Below the pieces are notes generated by a model. It was not told the origin of the DNA, did not search any database, and saw only the letters and a list, made by a program, of their open reading frames with translations. The position numbers and the translations under genes are program-made. A stretch of DNA of 64,000 nt from Variovorax sp. Root473 (GTDB lineage Bacteria; Pseudomonadota; Gammaproteobacteria; Burkholderiales; Burkholderiaceae_C): NCBI RefSeq assembly GCF_001426505.1, contig NZ_LMEV01000017.1, positions 713,208 through 777,207 on the forward strand. Direction: 5' to 3'. Below are positions 9,301 through 15,773 of the stretch, one piece after another (positions within the stretch are counted from its first letter, which is position 1; each line of letters opens with the position of its first letter).

Positions 9301-12300
9301 GCCGTGGTGTTCAAGGCCGACCGCGCCCTGACGCTGGACGGCGAACTGCGCGCGCAACCCGATGCGGGCGGTCGCGGCAGCCTGGTGGACATTGCCGCCG
9401 CCAAGATCGCCATCGTCGGCGCGGGTCAGGACAGCAGCGACCTGCGCGCCGATGGCTACCTGGTCGTGGATGCCGGCAGCCTGACGCGCTTCGGCGCGGG
9501 CAGCCTGCTGGTGGGCGGCACGCGCACGGGCAACGTGCGGGGCCTGCAGGTGGACGTGGCCGCCAGCGACGTGGTGCTGCGCAACACGGCAGGCACCGCG
9601 TTGAGCGGCCCGGAAGTGATCCTGGCCGCGGCGAATGCGGTGTCGATCGAGTCGGGCAGCGTGCTGCGCGCGAGCGGCCAGGCATCGGGCGACGAAGCGA
9701 ACCTGGTGCTCAAGCCGCAGGTGGCGCCCGTGTGGAGCGACAACAACACGCCGAACGACATCAGCGACGACCACATCGTCACACCCTCCAAAGACTGGGG
9801 TGCGCTGGTGCGCGTGAGCAGCGGCCAGGCCGTGCGGGCGCTGCGCGAGAACGTGGACACCACGGTCGGCGGCCAGGTGCGCATCGGCGCCGGCGCGCTG
9901 CTGCAGGGCGGCGAGGCGTTGCTGCTCGACGCCACAAGCAACACCGAGATGGCGGCCGGCGCGCAACTGTCGGGCAAGGCCCTGTCGGTGGCCGCGAGCC
10001 GCATCGGCATCGGCATCGGCGGCGGCAGCGGTGGCCTGGTGCTGGACACCGACGCCCTGGCGCAGCTGTCGCGCGCGCAGTCATTGACGCTGCACAGCTA
10101 CGGCAGCCTGGACTTCTATCGCTCGCTGGACATGCGCGGCCTGGCGCAGGTGGTGTTCGACGCCGCAGCCTTGCGGGGCCATGGCGCCGATGCCGTGCAG
10201 GTGCAGGCCTCCCACCTCACGCTGCAGAACACGGGCGCGTCGCTCGGCAGCGCGGGCACGGGCGGTGGTCGCCTCGAGCTGTCGGCAGGCGAACTGGTGC
10301 TGGGCGCGGGCGACAAGACGATGTCCGGCTTCGACCAGGTGCTGCTGTCGGCCAGCCGGCGCATTGCCGGTGAAGGCACCGGGAGCCTGGACGCCGGCAC
10401 GGCGGCGCTGACGCTGCGCACGCCAGTGCTGCAAGGGGTGTCCGGCTCAGACCAAGCTGTGCGAACGCAGGGGCCACTGGTGTTGCAGCAGGACGCGCAG
10501 CTGGATGCGCAGGAGACGGCGTCACTGGGTCGCGCCAGCCTGGGCGCGCGCCTGAGCCTGTCGGGCCAGGGCGTGACCGTGGCGCTGCCGGTGCTGGCGC
10601 TGGGCGGCAGCATTGCGGTCGATGCCGGCACGGGCAACCTCACGGTTGCAGACTCGGGCCGCCTGCACGCGGGCGGCCTGGAAAAAGTCTTCTTCGACGC
10701 GGCCCAGTACGTGGATGCGGGCCAGATCAGCCTGGCGACGCGAGGCGGCCTGATCGACCTGGCCCCGGGCAGCCTGCTGGACCTGTCCGCCCATCCGCAC
10801 GGTGGCGACGCCGGCCGCCTGACGGTGGATGCATCGGCCGGCGGACGGGTCCACTTCGCTGGCACCCTGCAAGCGCAGGCCGGTGCCGGCGGCAATGGCG
10901 GCAACTTTGCGCTGGCCATCGATCGGCTGGACGATTTCGGTGCGCTGGCGCGAACGCTCAACGATGAGGGCTTCAGCCGCTCGCGGCAGTTCCGCGTCCG
11001 CCAGGGCGACCTGACGATCGCGGGCACCACGCGTGTGGCCGACTTCGAAGTCATCACCGATCGCGGCGTGATTGCTGTCGACGGCACGGCGCGCGTCGAG
11101 GCCAATGCGGCCTACGGCGGCAGCATCCGCCTGGTCGGTGGGGCGGGGCTGACGATGCAGCCTGGCGCGGTGCTGGCGGCCCATGCCACCGACGCCATCG
11201 ATGGCCTGGGCAGCAGCCGCATCGACCTGGAAGCGGTCGATGGCCAACTGCACCTGGCCGGCGGCACGCTGGACCTGAGCGGCGGCGAAGGCGGCAAGCT
11301 GCGGCTGCGGGCGCAGCGCACCGCAGGCAACGACGGCCTGAACGTCACGGCGCTGAACGCCGCCGTGCAGGGCGCGCGCTCCGCGGTGCTCGAAGGCGTG
11401 CGCCGCCATGCCAGCACGGACGGCGCGGTGGAATCCGTGGCCCCGCAGGCGATCGCCGAGGCCAATGCCTTTGCAGGCCACACCGGCATCCTGGCGCGGC
11501 TGGGCGGCAATGCCACCGCCTACACCTTGGCTGCGGGCATCGAGATCACCAGCCCGGGCGACCTGACGCTGGGCCGCGACTGGAACCTGTTCGACAGCTT
11601 CGGTGCGGCGCACCGCGAAGGCACGCTCACGCTGCGCGCCGGCGGCAACCTGAACATCGACGGCCATCTGAGCGACGGCTTCGACGTGGCGGGTCGCGAC
11701 AACGGCGCGGGCCGGGCGGCGAGGCTGCAGCAGGCCGCGTCGTGGAATCTGCGCCTGGTGGCGGGCGCGGACCTGAATTCGGTCGACGCACTGGCCACGC
11801 GGGCGCCGGGCGCGCTCGCGAGCGATGCCGGCACGATCCGCGTGGGCACGGCCGGTGCCGAGTCGGGCGCCGGCAAGCTGGTGCGCACCGGCAGCGGCGA
11901 CCTGACGGTGCGCGCCGGGCGCGACCTGGTACTCGCCCACAAGGAGTCCGCGCTGTACACGGCGGGCCGGGCCGAGGCCGATCCCACCCTGGGTGGCGGC
12001 TTCGACACCGCCAGCGTCGATGCCCAGTACGGCACCGCAGGCGGTCACCTGGACGTCGCGGTCCAGGGCAGCGTGCGCGCGCCGACCCAGCAGGGCGTGC
12101 GTTCGGACCAGATCCTGACCGAATGGCTGTTCCGCCAGGGACGCTACGGCGGCGAGTTCAGCAGCCCCACCGGCTACTACGACCCCTACAACATGGGCGA
12201 CACCTGGGCGCCGGTCATGTCCGCGCGGGGCCAGCAACCGAGCTGGTGGGTGAACCACGCCAGCTTCCAGCAGGGCCTGGGCGCGCTGGGGGGCGGCAAC

Positions 12301-15102
12301 GTGAAGCTGTCGGCGGGCGGCGACCTGGTGAACCTGGTGGTGGCCTTGCCCAGCACCATGCGCGTGACGGGCGGGCGTTCCGCCGGCGACGCCGCGGCCT
12401 CCATCGTGACGCGCAACGGCGGGCAGCTGCAGGTGAGCGCGGGCGGCGCCCTGAAGGCCGGCCAGTACTACGTAGGCCGCGGCGCCGGCGAGATCGACGC
12501 AGGCACCAGCGCCGCCGGCTATGTCATGAGCGGCACATCGAACAACGGGTCCGGCGACACCTATGCCTACGACATCGCGCCCGTGCTGGCGCTGTCGGAC
12601 GCCACGCTCAAGCTGCAGACGCTGGGCGACCTGGTCCTGCAGACCGTGATCGACCCCATGCAGATACGCCGTGCCTACATCGACCAGGTCGACAAGGACA
12701 CCAGTGGCGGGGCCAGCCATGCAATGTTCATGAGCAGCCAGACCGAACGCAGCGCCGTCACGCTGGTGTCCACCGGCGGCAACGTGCGTCTGGAAAACCA
12801 GTCGGAATACGTGGCAGGCAACGACACGGGTAACACCACCAAGCTGGTGAACGGCATGACCGACACCAAGCTCCAGACCGACATGGTGGGCCTGTACCCG
12901 GCCAAGCTGAGCGTGTCGGCCCTGAGCGGAAGCATCGACATTGCGGGCCTGCTGGCGATGGCGCCGGCGAACACCAGCGACCTCTCCTTGCTGGCTGCCC
13001 AGGATCTGCGCTTCCTGCGCGGCAGCAGCCTGCTGAACACGGGGGCCATCGTGATGACCCAGACCACGCTGGACAAGTGGCCCTCGATCTTCCGCCCGTG
13101 GACAGGCCTCACGACCGTGCTGGGCGGTGCGTCGGCGTTCGGCGCGCCGCTGAAGTCCGTCTATGGCGGCTTCTCGGTGACGAATGCCTTCCTGACGAAC
13201 AGCGCCAATGGGGGGGCGGAGCTGTTCGACAACCCGCAGACGCTGCCGATGCAGGCGCACGACTTCGCGCCCAGCCGCCTCTACGCGGGGGCTGGTTCCA
13301 TCAGCGACCTGAACCTGATCGCGTCGGAATCGGTGCGCGTGCAGGCTGGCACCGACATCCGCAACTTCGAGCTGAGCGCGCGCAACCTGCGCGCCACCGA
13401 CAGCACGGTGCTGGCGGCGGGCAACGACATCCTGGCTGTCGCCAACCGGTTCCTGTCGCATCCCTATGCGAGAACCAGCGGCGACGCGGCCTCGTACTAC
13501 TACGACCGGGGCAGCCGCACCGCCCTGCAGGGGCCGGGGGAGCTGCTGCTGCTGGCCGGGCGCGACATCCAGGGCAACAACTTTTCGCTGTACACCAATG
13601 GCAACCGCTATTGGGACTACGTGTCGGCCACGCCGCGCGGCGAGGAAACGAACATCATCAAGGCCCTGCCCGCCGAAGGCGCCGACATCACCCTGATGGC
13701 CGGCATGAACAAGGCCGCCCGCTACGACGCCTTCGAGTCCGCTTACCTGAACCCGGCCAACGTGGCCGCCATGCCGCAGTACCTGAAGACCACCCTGGCG
13801 GACGGCACGGTGGCGCCGCTGTACCTCACCGACGGCGTGGATCACCGCGGCGACCTGCCCAAGCTCACGCGCCGGGGCCTGGTGTCCTTCGTCGAAGGCG
13901 TGCTCGGTGCCGACAAGGTCGCCAGCCTGGTCGCCAACGCGGACGGCAAGCTGAGCCCGCAGCAGGCATGGGAGCAATACCGGCAACTGCCGCCCTTGGT
14001 GCGCGAGCAGTTCCTGCGCCAGGTCTTTGTCTACGAACTGCGCGAAGGAGGGCGCGACCAGAACGGGGGCGACGGGCAGAGCGGGCCGATCAACGGCGGC
14101 TACCGCCGCGGCTCCGCGGCCATCGACACGCTGTTCCGAGGTGCGACGGCCGAAGGCCAGCCCGTGCGCTACGCCGCGGACCTGCCGGGCAACTGGCGCA
14201 GCAGCTGGTCCGGCGTGGGCAGCGTCGCCGCGACCCGGATGGCGGTGCGCACCCACCAGGGGGGCGACATCAACGTCTTCACCCCCGGCGGCGGCCTGCA
14301 GGTGGCGGGGCTGGGCGCGGTGGTGCCGGACGGGTACGGTCTGGTCACGCTGGCCTCGCCGGGGCAGGTCAATGTGTTCACCGACCGGGACATCACCGTG
14401 AACCGTTCGCGCATCCTGTCCTTCGTCTCGCAGGCCGAGCCGCTTGGCAGCGACCAGGTGCTGTGGTCCAGCCAGGGCGACATCGACGCCGGCCGCGGCG
14501 CCAAGACCGTGCGCATCCCGCAGGCGCCGGAAGTCACCGCGGACGCGGACGGCAACATCACCGTGCAGGAAAAGCGCGACATGAGCGGCGCCGGCATCGG
14601 CACCGTGGGCGAAGGCGACGTGGACCTGGTCGCACCGAGGGGCACCATCGATGCGGGCGATGCCGGCATCCGGGTCGCCAGCAACCTCAACATCGCCGCG
14701 CTGCAGGTGCGCAACGCCGACAACATCCAGGTCAAGGGCGAGACAACCGGGCTGCCGGTGGTGGCCGCGGTGAACATCGGTGCACTGACCACCGCCAGCG
14801 CGGCGGCGTCGGCGGCGGCCATGGCGGCGCAGGAGTCCATGCGACAGGAGCGGGCCGCGGCACGGCAGAACCTGCCCTCGGTCTTCACGGTGCGGGTGCT
14901 GGGCTTCGGCAACGAAAGCCTGTCGCCGGGCGGTGCGGGTGCATCGTCGCCGCCACGTCCCGGCGCGCAAGCGGGCGCTGCGCCTCGGTACGACCCTGCC
15001 CATTCCGTGCAGGTCTTTGGGCACGGCAACCAGTTCGACGCGTCGGTGATGTCGTTGCTGACGGATGCCGAGAAGAGCAGGTTGCGCCATGCCGGCAAGT
15101 AA
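3373..15102 (+). CDS. Giant filamentous-haemagglutinin-type exoprotein (TpsA family)
   Basis: 3,909 residues. An extended N-terminus leads into a signal peptide (residues about 22-44, cut after GSAHA). Residues about 138-265 form the haemagglutination-activity/TPS secretion domain, with AILNWETFNVGKHTTVKFDQ near 173-192 and VYLINRNGILFTGSSQVNV near 230, the motifs that start the right-handed beta-helix. The body is thousands of residues of beta-helix repeats rich in G, A, D, N, with LDVSGG, GGDI and SAGG-type turns. The last ~250 residues, including NADNIQVKGETTGLP then an Ala-rich helix, match the C-terminus of the DUF3739 subclass of haemagglutinins. Two-partner secretion would need a TpsB transporter; none is encoded here. 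An HRGDLP sequence lies near residue 3490, though RGD is short enough to be chance. Alternative start at M22. Likely role: surface adhesion, biofilm or contact-dependent interaction. Confidence 0.92.
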   Translation: MTISGCNEKNRSTRAAQQVFRMLPIARAIAVALAAGGVLGSAHAQRAFSPAWFADKGAAQAGAIATGKLPNGAPASSLVHPTQPSSAASQQLQTSITNLNLAARAIAAQQAQQTQKRAEALASGESAPDGLAEGGLKVDTNSLTAGWLNARDPVQAAANGRTTVTIEQTADKAILNWETFNVGKHTTVKFDQRAGTHAKTGANEWIALNRINDPSGRPSQIAGRIEAEGSVYLINRNGILFTGSSQVNVRSLVASSLKLSDEQFKAGLNTRLGAKAGDPGYWSGLEVAVGIPTFGENSPQMPADSNVLFADMGPAFDPGTPPGDVKVAAGAQITGQGGHVLMFAPKVSNAGSIRTPSGQTLLGAGENVWLEAKEISPTVRGFDAVTSSVRPWVFPAKFLINPQTAPAFQPYLIGRIVSDILPLMEQRAAQVGYSVHNTGIVQADHGDITMVSREINQGGILQASTALNNRTGSIRLRAWGQGVHNIDINLAADVPRLAAWSGGTLTLGPDSITQVVNDWQDTTRIESGSLANRYQPGRIELYGKTIDVQTRAQVTAAAGHIDIQAQANPAALQRNTQVGDGSRILIGEQATVSTAGLMQMPVDMASNFVEAELRINELRDSHLQAGTWLYGRKVIVDRRRSGTFKGLMAGVEWVTDESGKALKGVWVGTPLADVTGWVGNGLIGLSELAARGGDITIQSNGSVITRPGSILDVSGGSVRYSDGWNTETLLRGADGRTYTMSSAPADMTYTGIAGQYLNTHARWGVTHTYVNPLMSGKRWEPGYEEGRNAGSIDIRAGSAFILEGEFKGSVQPGDRVQEASELPRAGRLVVGSNRAQEGMWTLGQVVISDRPALLPTGFSIDSPLGRDAFLTEPEGQSPGAGAGLGRTTWLSAAGLSNSGLGAIELNLNAGFVLEESAVLNLQPGARFTAAVYDGQGIPGNFDILGRIIAPGGAISLSAGGKADSVLRLGANSLLSVAGQWVNDSGGGVTLGRAIHGGSIALGTPIKEGLGTVYGHVDVATGATLDVSGGGWLSGATSGGKAGKVQAGNGGAISLTAFDNTALGTLDLRGWSGGDASRLTITATGDVQVGGAAPADGTASGTARPLLHLPETLYAERGFGTLGIRSLGGNVVVAEGAQVHIQPTSWDMPAAVSALRTLPSGDSLGPVLAPVALDALSDQHRAARAPGGLSLATIASGGDIRIDANASIRTEPGGSVSLDADGSVRVAGRVEVPAGTLGIRAKKTLTLADGAELLLPGVAQVFRDPVMRLRQGRLLPGGKVTLDAGTLDAQAGALIDVSGARGTVEYWDRGTGALGALRRVEQELGSDGGAIVMTAAAGGAMNARLRAHGGNAQAAGGSLSITDTSPAGSSSGDLVAPDIGSFLYYKSPTGTYTFNGEKYARIIGTSGNLDVHDEHAGDVKMTSAMRTAINTALPTLVSSSNGLVIDAGAALAAGPGRDMAPWEHDATIDKRVVELLNTYFWSGTGTALSHKINIGNIATSDGTLHVSAKSLQDTGLSAVDLRSTQVGVQLAGGVDLNIAGRLGITAPVIRSDGLGGVVRLHAHHLQLNPLAGAVGAVGATTPNAGELILSASQAIDIAGSGLKGEAASSVDVKLRGFERTVLETGDLRFVAGAYSEGGTDYDDPQLRATLDVGGALEIKAAQVYPATAVTAKISSDKSITVRGNGSADAPLSAGGSLTLNAPVIEQDGVLRAPFGQIALNAGERLTLGTNSLTSVSGAGLDVLYGSLRNAEYWLDPTNPQGRNRTNAGDAGSLDENRYLSFLPEKRVLLQAPDVAMAAGAVVDIAGGGDLHAWEHVPGSGGSHDVLTLPGMYAVLPGYQGLSPVAGGAAGQKVWLAGGGLGAGWYTLLPARYALLPGAFAVQSTGQALPAWAASRGEVVSLRDGSTIVAGREQNTISGARDATASGWRVLPASLVRKVSEYNEARGNAFFSSDAFKLTQYRLTGQDVVTPRLARDGGAVVFKADRALTLDGELRAQPDAGGRGSLVDIAAAKIAIVGAGQDSSDLRADGYLVVDAGSLTRFGAGSLLVGGTRTGNVRGLQVDVAASDVVLRNTAGTALSGPEVILAAANAVSIESGSVLRASGQASGDEANLVLKPQVAPVWSDNNTPNDISDDHIVTPSKDWGALVRVSSGQAVRALRENVDTTVGGQVRIGAGALLQGGEALLLDATSNTEMAAGAQLSGKALSVAASRIGIGIGGGSGGLVLDTDALAQLSRAQSLTLHSYGSLDFYRSLDMRGLAQVVFDAAALRGHGADAVQVQASHLTLQNTGASLGSAGTGGGRLELSAGELVLGAGDKTMSGFDQVLLSASRRIAGEGTGSLDAGTAALTLRTPVLQGVSGSDQAVRTQGPLVLQQDAQLDAQETASLGRASLGARLSLSGQGVTVALPVLALGGSIAVDAGTGNLTVADSGRLHAGGLEKVFFDAAQYVDAGQISLATRGGLIDLAPGSLLDLSAHPHGGDAGRLTVDASAGGRVHFAGTLQAQAGAGGNGGNFALAIDRLDDFGALARTLNDEGFSRSRQFRVRQGDLTIAGTTRVADFEVITDRGVIAVDGTARVEANAAYGGSIRLVGGAGLTMQPGAVLAAHATDAIDGLGSSRIDLEAVDGQLHLAGGTLDLSGGEGGKLRLRAQRTAGNDGLNVTALNAAVQGARSAVLEGVRRHASTDGAVESVAPQAIAEANAFAGHTGILARLGGNATAYTLAAGIEITSPGDLTLGRDWNLFDSFGAAHREGTLTLRAGGNLNIDGHLSDGFDVAGRDNGAGRAARLQQAASWNLRLVAGADLNSVDALATRAPGALASDAGTIRVGTAGAESGAGKLVRTGSGDLTVRAGRDLVLAHKESALYTAGRAEADPTLGGGFDTASVDAQYGTAGGHLDVAVQGSVRAPTQQGVRSDQILTEWLFRQGRYGGEFSSPTGYYDPYNMGDTWAPVMSARGQQPSWWVNHASFQQGLGALGGGNVKLSAGGDLVNLVVALPSTMRVTGGRSAGDAAASIVTRNGGQLQVSAGGALKAGQYYVGRGAGEIDAGTSAAGYVMSGTSNNGSGDTYAYDIAPVLALSDATLKLQTLGDLVLQTVIDPMQIRRAYIDQVDKDTSGGASHAMFMSSQTERSAVTLVSTGGNVRLENQSEYVAGNDTGNTTKLVNGMTDTKLQTDMVGLYPAKLSVSALSGSIDIAGLLAMAPANTSDLSLLAAQDLRFLRGSSLLNTGAIVMTQTTLDKWPSIFRPWTGLTTVLGGASAFGAPLKSVYGGFSVTNAFLTNSANGGAELFDNPQTLPMQAHDFAPSRLYAGAGSISDLNLIASESVRVQAGTDIRNFELSARNLRATDSTVLAAGNDILAVANRFLSHPYARTSGDAASYYYDRGSRTALQGPGELLLLAGRDIQGNNFSLYTNGNRYWDYVSATPRGEETNIIKALPAEGADITLMAGMNKAARYDAFESAYLNPANVAAMPQYLKTTLADGTVAPLYLTDGVDHRGDLPKLTRRGLVSFVEGVLGADKVASLVANADGKLSPQQAWEQYRQLPPLVREQFLRQVFVYELREGGRDQNGGDGQSGPINGGYRRGSAAIDTLFRGATAEGQPVRYAADLPGNWRSSWSGVGSVAATRMAVRTHQGGDINVFTPGGGLQVAGLGAVVPDGYGLVTLASPGQVNVFTDRDITVNRSRILSFVSQAEPLGSDQVLWSSQGDIDAGRGAKTVRIPQAPEVTADADGNITVQEKRDMSGAGIGTVGEGDVDLVAPRGTIDAGDAGIRVASNLNIAALQVRNADNIQVKGETTGLPVVAAVNIGALTTASAAASAAAMAAQESMRQERAAARQNLPSVFTVRVLGFGNESLSPGGAGASSPPRPGAQAGAAPRYDPAHSVQVFGHGNQFDASVMSLLTDAEKSRLRHAGK

Positions 15103-15769
15103 GACGATGTCCGCGGCTGAGTTCGATATCGGTCCTTGTTTTCAAGGGCCATTCGCGGGTCACGGCGAGCCCGTCGGCGTGATGCTGCGGGCGTTCCTCA
15201 CGGCGAACTACACGTACCTGCATCGCCGGCTGGCCCGCGATCTTGGCTGTTGCGACCAGGCCAGCGAGTGCCTGCACGACGCCTGGCTGCGCCTGGGCGA
15301 CATGACGGCATCGGAGCCCGTGCGCAGTCCCGGGGCCTATGTCTATCGAACGGCGCGCAACCTGGCCATGGACCGCTTGCGCAGCGACCGGTCCTGGCAG
15401 TACGTGGGCGAATGGGATACGGCCCTCGATCTCCTGGCCGATCACGCGCCCGGCCCCGATGCCATCGCCGAGGCGCGTTCGGCCGTGGAGGCCGTCGAGC
15501 AGGCGATGCAGCGGCTTTCGCACCGGCATCGTTCGGTGCTCGTGGCACTGCAGATCGAGGAGATGACCCGCCAGGACGTGGCGGACCGGCATTGCATCTC
15601 CTTGCGCCGGGTGGACACGGCACTTCGCCAGGCCCTGGACTACTGCGCGCATGCGTCCGGTCACACCGTGAGGGCGGAAGGCGCTTCGCCTCGGCGCGGT
15701 CTTTCGCGGCGATGGCCGGAGAAAGTCGTCGCCCCGTTGCGCGCGAGCGCGCCACGCGCGCAGAAGTGA
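15089..15769 (+). CDS. Second FecI-like ECF sigma factor, overlapping the exoprotein gene
   Basis: About 226 residues. Region 2 (TYLHRRLARDLGCCDQASEC, then LHDAWLRLGDM) and the 2.4-like block AYVYRTARNLAMDRLRS are followed by region 4 (LSHRHRSVLVALQIEEMTRQ, then DVADRHCISLRRVDTALRQA). It is thus a complete but divergent FecI-group factor with unusual cysteines (GCC, HC, C) and a 40-residue basic tail. ATG 15089 has an AGCAGG sequence just upstream and overlaps the exoprotein stop by 14 bp; ATG 15065, 15107 and 15182 are alternatives. No FecR-type partner follows: the next gene is convergent and 4 bp away. It may share the FecR upstream, be free-running, or act as a feedback factor co-expressed with the exoprotein. 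Functional assignment to this locus is inferred from overlap. Confidence 0.8.
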   Translation: MPASKTMSAAEFDIGPCFQGPFAGHGEPVGVMLRAFLTANYTYLHRRLARDLGCCDQASECLHDAWLRLGDMTASEPVRSPGAYVYRTARNLAMDRLRSDRSWQYVGEWDTALDLLADHAPGPDAIAEARSAVEAVEQAMQRLSHRHRSVLVALQIEEMTRQDVADRHCISLRRVDTALRQALDYCAHASGHTVRAEGASPRRGLSRRWPEKVVAPLRASAPRAQK

Positions 15770-15773
15770 GGCG

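Noticed and set aside
13840..13860. RGD cell-attachment-like sequence (HRGDLP) in the haemagglutinin
   Set aside because: A three-residue motif is expected by chance in a 3,909-residue protein, and there is no supporting context such as integrin-ligand domain structure. Mentioned only in the annotation.
3352..15090. Very long open reading frames on the minus strand opposite the haemagglutinin gene (for example 3352-8838 and 10522-15090)
   Set aside because: They are antisense to a gene with signal peptide, TPS domain and haemagglutinin motifs, and consist of Arg/Ala/His/Gly-rich sequence without any family motif. GC-rich coding sequence commonly creates such frames.
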